Positions 25,126 through 33,054 of a stretch of DNA of 64,000 bases are shown in pieces; the stretch's first letter is position 1; the number at the start of each line of letters is the position of its first letter. The translations under genes and the position numbers were made by a program. The notes under the pieces are model-generated. The model saw only the letters and a list, made by a program, of their open reading frames with translations, searched no databases and had not been told where the DNA came from. Source of the DNA: Chloroflexota bacterium (GTDB lineage: Bacteria > Chloroflexota > Anaerolineae > Aggregatilineales > Phototrophicaceae); contig JACAER010000056.1 of the NCBI GenBank assembly GCA_013388745.1, forward strand, positions 54,958 to 118,957. Direction: 5' to 3'.

Positions 25126-26037
25126 TCAAGCAGGCACTGTCACGGTGACACGGGTACCTGCTGCTAATTCACTGCTTAGATTAAGCTGCCCGCCTAAGTG
25201 CAGAATTCGTTCGCGTATGCCGATTAATCCATAATGTCCGCGCACTGAAAACTCTTGAAGCTGCTGCGGAATCTGAAACCCAATGCCGTCGTCACGAACT
25301 TCGAGTGTCACTGCTGCTTCTGAATACATGAGTGTCGCGATGATGCGGTTTGCCTGGGCATGACGTTCGGCATTGTAAATAGCTTCCTGTGCTGCGCGGA
25401 AAATGGCTAATTCATGGGTCTGCTCTATGCCATAAACATCGCCAACAACAGAAAATTCGAGTGTGGGATGTTTTTCGCACAAGACTTCGATAGCCGTAGC
25501 TAATCCTAATTCATCAAGGATGGTCGGGCGTAGATTGGCAATCATCTGACGCAGGTTGTCGATGGTCTGAATCAACTGCCGCCGCGCATTTTCCAGATGT
25601 TCTCCGATAGGGTGTTCATTCAGCTTTGTGGATTGCGCTGCCCGCTCAATGCTGTGAGCAACCAGTACCAGTGACTGAATCGTGTCGTCGTGAATGTCAC
25701 GGGCAATTCTTTTGCGTTCATTCTCCTGACTCTCGGTCAACGCATTGCGATAGGTGGTTTCACGTTCCTGAGCCGTTTTGATTTCACCGATCATGTACTG
25801 AAGCGAACGACGAAGCTGCTCAATCTCCCGAATACCCCTGACAGGTCGGTCAAAAGCAGGTAGATTCCCTTCCATCATGCTTGCTGCCTGTTGCGCTAAA
25901 CGGCGCAGCGGAATCAGTACCCGCACAACGACCCAGGTTAAGCCAATCAAGAAGACGGCAACGGCGATTAAAACACACCAGTGGAGCAGGCCGTCAAATT
26001 GAAATACATAATTAGCGTGATGTATCATTTCGTTCAT
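25126..26037 (-). CDS. Membrane sensor histidine kinase (NarL/HisKA_3 type)
   Basis: This 303-residue kinase has one clear membrane helix (about 17-41), a HAMP-like linker, and the HisKA_3 box ERKRIARDIHDDTIQSLV with phospho-acceptor His116. The C-terminal ATPase domain has FRAAQEAIYNAERHAQA (N box) and VRDDGIGF (G1 box). The extracytoplasmic part is only about 16 residues, so it probably senses within the membrane or through a partner. It overlaps the response-regulator gene by four bases. The copper-type operon starts on the other side, divergently. Confidence 0.93.
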   Translation of the reverse strand: MNEMIHHANYVFQFDGLLHWCVLIAVAVFLIGLTWVVVRVLIPLRRLAQQAASMMEGNLPAFDRPVRGIREIEQLRRSLQYMIGEIKTAQERETTYRNALTESQENERKRIARDIHDDTIQSLVLVAHSIERAAQSTKLNEHPIGEHLENARRQLIQTIDNLRQMIANLRPTILDELGLATAIEVLCEKHPTLEFSVVGDVYGIEQTHELAIFRAAQEAIYNAERHAQANRIIATLMYSEAAVTLEVRDDGIGFQIPQQLQEFSVRGHYGLIGIRERILHLGGQLNLSSELAAGTRVTVTVPA

Positions 26038-26657
26038 TCAATGGTTCCTTCAGTTGGATGCACAATCCCCATTACCATCGCCCGTAAAACTGCTTCCGTT
26101 CGATTCGTGACATTGAGTTTTTGATAAATCGCCTGCAAATGCACCTGAACCGTCCGATCTGAAATCTCCAGATGGGCGCCGATTTGTTTATTGGGCCAGC
26201 CGCGCGCCGCACAAACCAACACTTCAAGCTCACGCTCCGTCAGTGGATTGTTCGTATCGGACGAGACGACCCGCGGCGTCATCGCTGTACTTTGGCCACT
26301 GTCTATCACCTGTCGAATCCCCTGCACCAGTTCTGAAAATTCAGCGGTCTTTAGCACAAAACCATCCGCGCCAGCTTCGCGCAGCGCTCGCTGATAGGCT
26401 TTCTCATTATAGGCGGTCAGGGCGATAACACGGATATGGGGGCATTGACGGCGAATTTGTCGGGTTGCCTCAATCCCGCTCATTTCCGGCAGATGCAGAT
26501 CCATAATGATTAAATCGGGCTGAAGTTCCAGCGCTAACTGAAGCGCTTCGCTGCCTGTGCTGGCTTCCCCCACGACTTCAAACGCTGCTCCCTGAAGGAA
26601 AGCGCGAATACTTTGTCGGACTAAAACATGATCTTCAACCAGGAGTAAGCGGGTCAT
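26034..26657 (-). CDS. Response regulator (NarL/LuxR type)
   Basis: This 207-residue regulator has a receiver domain with phospho-acceptor Asp53 (LIIMDLHLPEMSG) and a C-terminal LuxR-type HTH (LTEREVLVCAARGWPNKQIG region, then TVQVHLQAIYQKLNVTNRTE). It is the first gene of the two-component pair and is divergent from the exported copper-type genes, 147 bases away. It is the natural candidate to control them. Confidence 0.94.
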   Translation of the reverse strand: MTRLLLVEDHVLVRQSIRAFLQGAAFEVVGEASTGSEALQLALELQPDLIIMDLHLPEMSGIEATRQIRRQCPHIRVIALTAYNEKAYQRALREAGADGFVLKTAEFSELVQGIRQVIDSGQSTAMTPRVVSSDTNNPLTERELEVLVCAARGWPNKQIGAHLEISDRTVQVHLQAIYQKLNVTNRTEAVLRAMVMGIVHPTEGTIE

Positions 26658-26804
26658 AGGCTGTTCTACCTCTATTCCCGATTATACGTCTGACTTCAAA
26701 CCCTCTGTCTACGCAATTTAGCGTATATAAAAACTCACAACGACGCGCTAGATTCAATATCAAGTTCCATACGCCTTGTCAGGCATAGCACAGGGAGACA
26801 TATC

Positions 26805-27335
26805 ATGAAACTACGTGCACTGGTTCTAGCAGTCTTCGTCGTTTTAGTTTTCAGCGTGTTGAGTGTCACCGTTTTTGCCCACGAGGGACGCGAAGCTGGC
26901 GATTACGAAATTCACTTTGGGTGGCGGAATGAACCTGCTTACGCCGGACTGTTTAACGGACCGGAAGTTTATGTCAGCCTCCACGATGCGGCTGAGGGTG
27001 AGGCATTCCCGGCTGATATTGAGGTTGCCCTACAGGCTGAAGTCACCTTCGGACCGGAGACAACTACCGTCACATTTGAAGCCGCCTGGGGAGAGACCGG
27101 GCATTATATTGCCGATCTCATCCCGACACTGCCCGGAGATTATGCCTTCCGTGTTTTCGGTACGATTGGCGACACTGAGGTCAACGAAACCTTTGACTCC
27201 GCCGATGGAGAATTTAGCACGATACAACCCAGCACCGATATTATGTTCCCGGCAGCAGGAAGTATTGATCTAGCCGCGCTGCTGACCCGCATTGAGGAAT
27301 TAGAAGCACGAATTGCGGAACTCGAAGGAAATTAG
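26805..27335 (+). CDS. Exported protein of unknown family with N-terminal His motif
   Basis: This 176-residue protein has a signal segment (ALVLAVFVVLVFSVLSVTVF) and a mature start HEGREAGDYEIHFGWRNEPAY. The body is predicted beta-rich and ends with a short coiled coil (LTRIEELEARIAELEGN). The N-terminal His after cleavage and nearby His/Glu residues could bind copper, as in CopC-type proteins; this is inference. It opens the plus-strand operon with CopC-CopD, MbnP and MbnH-like genes. A hairpin terminator follows nine bases after its stop, so it may be expressed more strongly than the rest. Confidence 0.75.
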   Translation: MKLRALVLAVFVVLVFSVLSVTVFAHEGREAGDYEIHFGWRNEPAYAGLFNGPEVYVSLHDAAEGEAFPADIEVALQAEVTFGPETTTVTFEAAWGETGHYIADLIPTLPGDYAFRVFGTIGDTEVNETFDSADGEFSTIQPSTDIMFPAAGSIDLAALLTRIEELEARIAELEGN

Positions 27336-27343
27336 CGATCCTC

Positions 27344-27392
27344 AAATTGCAGCTTCGGGGTGGGAACCACCTGTACGGAGCTGCAATTTTTT
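27344..27392 (+). terminator. Hairpin terminator after the first copper-locus gene
   Basis: AAATTGCAGCT (27344-27354) pairs exactly with AGCTGCAATTT (27379-27389) and the T-run 27387-27392 closes it. The 24-base interior holds a smaller GGTGG/CCACC hairpin. It probably acts as a partial terminator before the CopCD gene. Confidence 0.65.
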
Positions 27393-27420
27393 ACTGTTGA
27401 TCCTAAAGAATAACGCTCTA

Positions 27421-29700
27421 ATGAAAAAGCTTGTCTTTAGTGTTGGATTACTTTTGCTGGCAATCCAAGTTCCCTTTGTCAGCGCCCATGCCAATTTGTC
27501 GCGGTCTGACCCTGCGGCCAATGCTTCATTGGACACCGCACCCGTCGAAATTCGGCTCTGGTTTACCGAGCCGCTTGAGGCAGAATTTAGCCGCTTTATG
27601 CTGATCGACAGCAGTGGTGCGGTGATAGAAACGCCAGAAAGTCAGTTAGACCCGACTGATCCGACGCAACTGTTTATGCGCCCCGGAGAATTAGCGCAGG
27701 GTCTTTATACCGTCTCATGGCGGGTGTTGTCCACTGATGGACATACGACGGAGGGCAGTTTCGCCTTTGGAATTGGCGTTGCTGTTACCCCTACTGCGAC
27801 AGCGCCGACCATCAGCGAAGCCATTCCTGCTGACAGCATGTTAATTCGCTGGATCAATCTGCTGAGTTTGTCACTTGGAATAGGAAGCTTAGCCTTCTGG
27901 ATTTTCGTCTGGAAACCAGCGGTTCCGCAGGGGCAGCCCGATGTGGAACGCTGGATGCGGCGCATCATCTGGTCAGGATGGGTGCTGATGGGCCTAGCGG
28001 GCATTTTCATGCTGCTGCTTCAGGTCGCCGTTGCGGCTGGTATCTCCGTTTTGGATGCCGTGACAAATCCGGCTTTGAGCGCCGTACTCAGTGGTTCGCG
28101 TTATGGACAGGTCTGGCTGGCGCGGCTGGTGCTCTGGCTGGGGTTGGGCGGTGTGCTCTGGTTGGCACGACGTGAACCCTGGCTGTACTGGGTTGCGCTG
28201 ATCCTGGGCTGCTTGATGCTGTTGACCAACAGCCTTTACAGTCACGCCAGCGCGATGCAGCAGGACACCTTCCTTGCTATCGTGAGCGACTGGCTGCACC
28301 TGACCGCAACCGCGTTGTGGATGGGTGGACTCATCCAGTTTTTTGTCGTGATCGGCACTGCTAAGCGCCAGCTTGGATCGATCACAGCCCTCCTGGGCGA
28401 TCTGGTAGGGCATTTTTCTAACTTCGCCCGCGTGACCGTCGCCGCGTTGATGATCAGTGGTATGTACGCTGCCTGGTTACAAGTGGGTTCAGTCGAAGCA
28501 CTCGTAACAACCGTTTATGGACAGGCGCTGTTTATTAAACTTGTGCTGGTTGCGCCGCTGCTGGCAATTTCTGCTGTCAACCTTGTCTTTACGCAGCGGG
28601 GGTTGCGTAACGGCGAATCGGTGTGGGCGGGACGCTTGCGCGGGCTGGTCGGCGCGGAAATTACCTTAACCATTGCGGTGCTTGCGGCAGTCGGGGCCAT
28701 GACCGCGATTGCGCCTGCTCGCACGGTGATGGCAGTGCGAAACGCAGGAACAGTCGAAACTGTACAGCCTTACTTTCAGATGCAAATCACCAGCACTTTG
28801 ATGGCGCATCTCGAAATCATGCCGGGCTACGTTGGAGAAAATACTTTCAGAATCACCCTGTACGATACCGAGGGCAATCCCGTCATCGATGCTTCACGCA
28901 TTCGACTGCGCTTCGACCATGCCGAGCAGGCAATTGGCCAAAGCGAACTGCGTCCCGAACTCCAGGCAGATGGCAGCTATGCGATCACAGGCGCAAATCT
29001 GAGCATTCCCGGAACATGGGAGATTCGCATGACGGTTCAGCGTCCGGGAGCGTTTGATACGCTGATGGATTTTGAAGCCACTGTTGACTCTGCGCCCCCT
29101 CCGATAACCCCTGTGATTGATACATCTATCCCACTCACGAGTCAGTGGACAGCCTCACTAGTAACAGGGTTGGCTTTGTTAGGGGTCGGCGGCTTTTTCG
29201 TAGGGCAGTATGGATTGCGCCCACTGACTGCGCCTACACTGGCTGCCTTAGTCATGACTGCCGCCGGACTCGTGTTTTTGATCTCAGTGGTTAGCACGAT
29301 GAATGCTGTGGCTGCCAGCAGGTCGGGCCAATTAGCCGTGCGCGATGCCTGGACACGTCCTGTGGCTCAGGGGATGACCGGAGGTGTTTATCTGACGATT
29401 GAGAATGGCACTCATCGGGATGATCGCTTAATTGCTGTCACCAGCGATGTTGCTGAAACCGTCGAAATTCACCAGACGCAAATCGACAACAATATTGCGC
29501 GAATGCAGTTCTTCACCGGACTGGATATTCCAGCGGGTGGCAGCCTGACCATTGCGCCCGGTCACTACCACCTGATGCTGGTCAATGTGCAGCGCGAATT
29601 ATCCGTTGGCGACCGTATCACGACCGTTTTACATTTTGCAAGTGGCACACAACTGTTGGTCCAGGTTCCTGTTCAATTTGATGCCGAAACACCGCCATAG
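27421..29700 (+). CDS. CopC-CopD fusion with C-terminal PCuAC copper chaperone domain
   Basis: This 759-residue membrane protein starts at 27421 (MKKLVFSVG). After the signal segment comes a CopC domain (mature HANLSRSDPAANASL, with RVLSTDGHTTEGSFAF), then a CopD multi-helix region (about 140-430), an extracytoplasmic segment, two further helices, and a PCuAC domain (about 640-750). The PCuAC domain keeps VEIHQTQ, ARMQF and GHYHLMLVNV, the His/Met pattern that binds Cu(I). CopC-CopD would bind and move copper across the membrane. The added chaperone domain could pass copper to an outside acceptor such as a cytochrome oxidase. The three-part fusion is unusual. Confidence 0.88.
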   Translation: MKKLVFSVGLLLLAIQVPFVSAHANLSRSDPAANASLDTAPVEIRLWFTEPLEAEFSRFMLIDSSGAVIETPESQLDPTDPTQLFMRPGELAQGLYTVSWRVLSTDGHTTEGSFAFGIGVAVTPTATAPTISEAIPADSMLIRWINLLSLSLGIGSLAFWIFVWKPAVPQGQPDVERWMRRIIWSGWVLMGLAGIFMLLLQVAVAAGISVLDAVTNPALSAVLSGSRYGQVWLARLVLWLGLGGVLWLARREPWLYWVALILGCLMLLTNSLYSHASAMQQDTFLAIVSDWLHLTATALWMGGLIQFFVVIGTAKRQLGSITALLGDLVGHFSNFARVTVAALMISGMYAAWLQVGSVEALVTTVYGQALFIKLVLVAPLLAISAVNLVFTQRGLRNGESVWAGRLRGLVGAEITLTIAVLAAVGAMTAIAPARTVMAVRNAGTVETVQPYFQMQITSTLMAHLEIMPGYVGENTFRITLYDTEGNPVIDASRIRLRFDHAEQAIGQSELRPELQADGSYAITGANLSIPGTWEIRMTVQRPGAFDTLMDFEATVDSAPPPITPVIDTSIPLTSQWTASLVTGLALLGVGGFFVGQYGLRPLTAPTLAALVMTAAGLVFLISVVSTMNAVAASRSGQLAVRDAWTRPVAQGMTGGVYLTIENGTHRDDRLIAVTSDVAETVEIHQTQIDNNIARMQFFTGLDIPAGGSLTIAPGHYHLMLVNVQRELSVGDRITTVLHFASGTQLLVQVPVQFDAETPP

Positions 29701-29716
29701 GCAGTGGGGCAGGCGT

Positions 29717-29745
29717 TAAAACCCGGATTAGTTACGGGTATTTTA
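29717..29745 (+). terminator. Possible weak terminator before mbnP
   Basis: TAAAACCCG and CGGGTATTTTA (one bulge) can form a hairpin ending in TTTTA, 16 bases after the CopCD stop. The gap to mbnP is 124 bases. Its strength is doubtful. Confidence 0.4.
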
Positions 29746-29824
29746 CTCGTATGACCGATGCAATTGTCATTGTCTAACGAGTTTGAGTGCAATGAGGATC
29801 ATCTATCTAGTGAGGAGCAAAGGT

Positions 29825-30688
29825 ATGAGAAACCGTAAATTGCGTATATTGGCTGTCGTGATGTTCCTGATCTTATCAGTGGGCATTGTGTCTGCTCACG
29901 ATGAGGCCGAACCTGTGACCATTCGTTTTGCGGCGATGGTTGGGGATTTGCCTGCTGCCTGCGGCATTACCTACTCAGGCCTGGGAACAGAAGCATCACA
30001 GGTCAGTCTCAATGACTTCCGTTTTTACATCTCCAATGTGCGCCTGATTGATGCCGATGGGCAAGAAACTGCGGTTGAACTCACTCAGGACGGGTTGTGG
30101 CAGTATGAAAATGTCGCGCTGTTGGACTTTGAAGATGGCACTGCCGGATGTGGTGAAGCCGGCAATCCTGAGATGAACAGCCGTATCATCGGCGAAGTTC
30201 ACGAAGGTGATTACGTGGGTATCGCCTTTGATTTAGGGGTTCCGTTTGAACTCAACCATCTCGACACCACTACCGCTCCCGCCCCCTTGAATGTTCCAGC
30301 GATGTGGTGGAACTGGCAGTTTGGCTACAAATTTGTGCGTATCGATATGCTCATCGCCGACAGTGAGCTTCCGGCGTGGTTTATCCATCTGGGCAGCACT
30401 GGCTGTGAGGCAGCCGACAGCAGCACCGCCCCCGAAGAACCCTGCTCGAATGCCAATGTGGTTGCCGTTCAGCTTGATAATTTTGACGCGACGCAAAACT
30501 TTATCATCGCCGATCTCAGTGAACTACTCGCGCAGGTCAATCTGACTGAAAATTCACCTGAACCACCCGGTTGCATGTCGCTGCCAGAAGACCCCGACTG
30601 CGGCGGATTATTTACAGGCTTCGGTCTGGCACTCGATACCGGCACGATGCTGGAAGATCAGGCGCAACACTTCTTCCAGGTGCGCTAA
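29825..30688 (+). CDS. mbnP: MbnP-family exported copper-binding protein
   Basis: This 287-residue exported protein belongs to the MbnP (MXAN_0976/AZL_007920) family. Mature sequence starts near HDEAEPVTIRFAAMVGD. Family marks are FRFYISNVRLI, FDLGVPFELNHLD and MWWNWQFGYKFVRID with Trp161, Trp162 and Trp164. In studied members a di-heme partner (MbnH) oxidises a Trp to kynurenine and the protein then binds copper. Four or more Cys residues could form disulfides. The start at 29825 follows GAGGAGCAAAGG. The MbnH-like gene follows directly, as expected for the pair. Confidence 0.85.
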   Translation: MRNRKLRILAVVMFLILSVGIVSAHDEAEPVTIRFAAMVGDLPAACGITYSGLGTEASQVSLNDFRFYISNVRLIDADGQETAVELTQDGLWQYENVALLDFEDGTAGCGEAGNPEMNSRIIGEVHEGDYVGIAFDLGVPFELNHLDTTTAPAPLNVPAMWWNWQFGYKFVRIDMLIADSELPAWFIHLGSTGCEAADSSTAPEEPCSNANVVAVQLDNFDATQNFIIADLSELLAQVNLTENSPEPPGCMSLPEDPDCGGLFTGFGLALDTGTMLEDQAQHFFQVR

Positions 30689-30701
30689 TTTCATACCATG
30701 T

Positions 30702-30733
30702 CCTGTACCCATTCCAGCAAGAATGGGTACAGG
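30702..30733 (+). other. 13-bp perfect hairpin between mbnP and mbnH
   Basis: CCTGTACCCATTC (30702-30714) and its exact complement (30721-30733) enclose a six-base loop. No T-run follows. It sits just before the mbnH ribosome site, so it could stabilise mbnP mRNA, weaken mbnH translation, or both. Confidence 0.7.
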
Positions 30734-30753
30734 CATGAATGAGGCAGAATCGT

Positions 30754-32352
30754 ATGCAATTTCTACGCGAGTTTTGTGGAACATTATTGCTGGCATTGAT
30801 ATTGATGTTTTTGGTGGTCACGGCAGATTTCGTGCTTCGTTTGCCAGCTTCCTTCACGGCTTCAGCTCAGGACGATACTACGACTTCAACAACCGCCTAT
30901 CTGACTATCGTCAACAGTGGCGAAGCAGATACGCTCGTGAGTTTATCCGCAGCAGGGACGGCAGAAATCAGCATTTTTCAGAGCACTGGCGCACACGCTC
31001 AGGAAGGCATCCTGCTCAATCGTCATGTGCGTGTCGAGTTTGCGCCAGGTGGGGCTTATTTTCAACTCAATGACGTGTCAGAACCCCTGTATGACGGCGA
31101 TGTCCTCAATATCACGCTGAGTTTTGCTTCAGGTCGTTCGGTGACTGTGCCGTTTGATGTGCTGGCTGCCCCACCCACTGAGCGCATTAATTTCATCACC
31201 CTTGAAGATTTCCAGTTTACGAACGCATGGGTCTATTCCACAGGTAGTGCGGCGGCGCTACAAAGTTCAGCTTATGAGTGGCATCTTCCGGCTGGATTTC
31301 CGCTGCCGCCTGTGCCTGCGGATAATCCTATGACCGCTGAAAAAGTTGAACTGGGGCGTTATCTCTTCTACGATCCTCGACTATCCGGGAATGGCACAGC
31401 TTCATGTTCCTCCTGCCATCTGCAAGCATTGGCGTTTACCGATGGGCTGGCGCTGCCTCTTGGCTCTACGGGAGAAATTCACCCACGCAACGCAATGACC
31501 CTGACGAATTCTGCCTACAGCGCCACCTTAACCTGGGCAAATCCGAATTTACTGGTACTGGAACGGCAGATACCCATTCCGATGTTTGGTGAATTCCCAA
31601 TTGAACTGGGGATTACCGGGCATGAGGACGAGGTGCTGGATCGTTTGCGCCAAGACCCGCTCTACCAGATATTATTTAGGGCGGCCTATCCCGATCAAAC
31701 CGATGCTTTTACCTTTGCCAACATCACACGGGCGCTGGCATCGTTCACCCGAACATTGATTTCCGGGAACTCTGCCTATGATCGTTACACGCAGGGAGAC
31801 ACTACCGCGCTCTCCGAATCGGCACAGCGCGGGATGACTTTGTTTTTCTCAGAAGGGTTGGAATGCCATCACTGCCATACCGGCTTCAACTTCACACTTT
31901 CAACCGTCACCGCGCACTCGACCTTTCAGGATCGTCCGTTTTTCAACACCGGTTTATATAATTTGGATGGCGCAGGCGCTTACCCATCGAATAACACTGG
32001 CATTTTTGAAATTACTGGCAATCCAGAGGATATGGGGCGTTTCCGCCCTCCAACTTTACGCAACATCGCCCTTACCGCACCCTATATGCACGATGGCAGT
32101 ATGGCCACGCTGGCGGAAGTGATCCAGTTTTACGCCGATGGTGGGCGCATCATCACGGATGGCGAATTCGCGGGCGATGGCACTGTCAATCCATACAAAA
32201 GCGGGCTGGTGTCGGGTTTTATCCTGACGGCACAGGAAACCGCTGATTTAATCGCCTTTTTAGAAAGTCTCACCGACGAGGAATTTGTCACCAATCCCGC
32301 TCTGAGTGATCCATTTGCTGCGAATGCAGGAGTAGCAGTTGACGGTGGCTAA
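30754..32352 (+). CDS. mbnH: MbnH-like di-heme cytochrome c peroxidase/MauG family enzyme with N-terminal PCuAC-like domain
   Basis: This 532-residue exported protein starts at 30754 (GAGG nine bases before); the ATG at 30739 is an alternative. A membrane or signal helix (LLLALILMFLVVTADFVL) is followed by a domain about 45-140 shaped like PCuAC (AYLTIVNSGEADTLV, then FAPGGAYFQLNDV). The usual His and Met copper ligands are absent. The catalytic part has heme motifs CSSCH (Cys218) and CHHCH (Cys371), the family segments LGRYLFYDPRLSGNGTASC and FRPPTLRNIALTAPYMHDG. It belongs to the CCP/MauG superfamily and should modify the adjacent MbnP. The appended PCuAC-like domain is unusual. Confidence 0.85.
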   Translation: MQFLREFCGTLLLALILMFLVVTADFVLRLPASFTASAQDDTTTSTTAYLTIVNSGEADTLVSLSAAGTAEISIFQSTGAHAQEGILLNRHVRVEFAPGGAYFQLNDVSEPLYDGDVLNITLSFASGRSVTVPFDVLAAPPTERINFITLEDFQFTNAWVYSTGSAAALQSSAYEWHLPAGFPLPPVPADNPMTAEKVELGRYLFYDPRLSGNGTASCSSCHLQALAFTDGLALPLGSTGEIHPRNAMTLTNSAYSATLTWANPNLLVLERQIPIPMFGEFPIELGITGHEDEVLDRLRQDPLYQILFRAAYPDQTDAFTFANITRALASFTRTLISGNSAYDRYTQGDTTALSESAQRGMTLFFSEGLECHHCHTGFNFTLSTVTAHSTFQDRPFFNTGLYNLDGAGAYPSNNTGIFEITGNPEDMGRFRPPTLRNIALTAPYMHDGSMATLAEVIQFYADGGRIITDGEFAGDGTVNPYKSGLVSGFILTAQETADLIAFLESLTDEEFVTNPALSDPFAANAGVAVDGG

Positions 32353-32371
32353 ACCGAGTCCCAATAGAGAA

Positions 32372-32399
32372 ACGAAAACAGCGGCGCTGATGCCGCTGT
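32372..32399 (-). terminator. Intrinsic terminator of tRNA-Ala
   Basis: On the minus strand ACAGCGGC, six-base loop, GCCGCTGT (32378-32399), then TTTTCGTTT. It lies 27 bases beyond the tRNA 3' end and is also close behind the mbnH stop. Confidence 0.75.
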
Positions 32400-32425
32400 C
32401 CCGAATGTTCGGATTGTACCGCTTC

Positions 32426-32501
<76 letters not shown>

Positions 32502-32547
32502 GTTGTGACTCATTGTATAAAGCGGTGGTGGACATGTCAAGGCAGAG

Positions 32548-32829
32548 TTAGCGCTTGTCGGGCGCACCCTGATCATAAAGCTGCACCGCGCTGTTGATCA
32601 GATGCGTGATGCGATCGGCAGCGCTGCGAATGCGCTCGGCGTATTCTTCGATCAGGCGGTAATCCAGCGGCGTCTCCGGCGGCAGGGTTTGTAATTCCCC
32701 CAGAATATAGCCCAGATTCACGCGCGTCGTCTGGTTGGCGTTAAAAATCTCGTTGCGCAGCGCCGCCAGCCACTCTTCGCTGTTCAGCGTGCTGAAAAAG
32801 TCCAAAGCATTGCTTTGTTCATCACTCAT
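32548..32829 (-). CDS. Small hypothetical alpha-helical protein
   Basis: This 93-residue protein is acidic, has no signal or membrane helix, and is predicted helical (EEWLAALRNEIFNANQTTRV, then YAERIRSAADRITHLINSAV). I do not recognise the family. It lies 46 bases upstream of the tRNA on the same strand and is divergent from the sdh operon. Confidence 0.6.
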   Translation of the reverse strand: MSDEQSNALDFFSTLNSEEWLAALRNEIFNANQTTRVNLGYILGELQTLPPETPLDYRLIEEYAERIRSAADRITHLINSAVQLYDQGAPDKR

Positions 32830-32911
32830 GGCCGCCGCCTTTCAATTACCCTTGCACGCATTGTACAACCAGTTGCCGCGCGCCAGTGTAACGATTCTGC
32901 AAGATTAAAAA

Positions 32912-32941
32912 TTGTGATTTTCATCACTTTCTGAATATAAT
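32912..32941 (+). promoter_or_regulatory. sdh promoter P1 with CRP/FNR-like site
   Basis: TTGTGA (32912-32917), 18 bases and TATAAT (32936-32941) form a promoter. TGTGA-N6-TCAC at 32913-32927 overlaps the -35 box and resembles a CRP/FNR-family site (GTGAT/ATCAC arms), in a position that would repress or modulate. Confidence 0.65.
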
Positions 32942-32954
32942 GAAAGTAGGTTTA

Positions 32955-32983
32955 TTGGCGAGGTCAGCGCGATTTGTTATAAT
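32955..32983 (+). promoter_or_regulatory. sdh promoter P2
   Basis: TTGGCG (32955-32960), 17 bases, TATAAT (32978-32983). It is the second promoter in tandem, 72 bases before the sdhCD start codon. Confidence 0.7.
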
Positions 32984-33054
32984 TTGTTCAAGCGATACCG
33001 ACCTCGCTGCACGCTGCTTCCTCACGCTCAAATATTGATTCAGGAGAAGGAATT

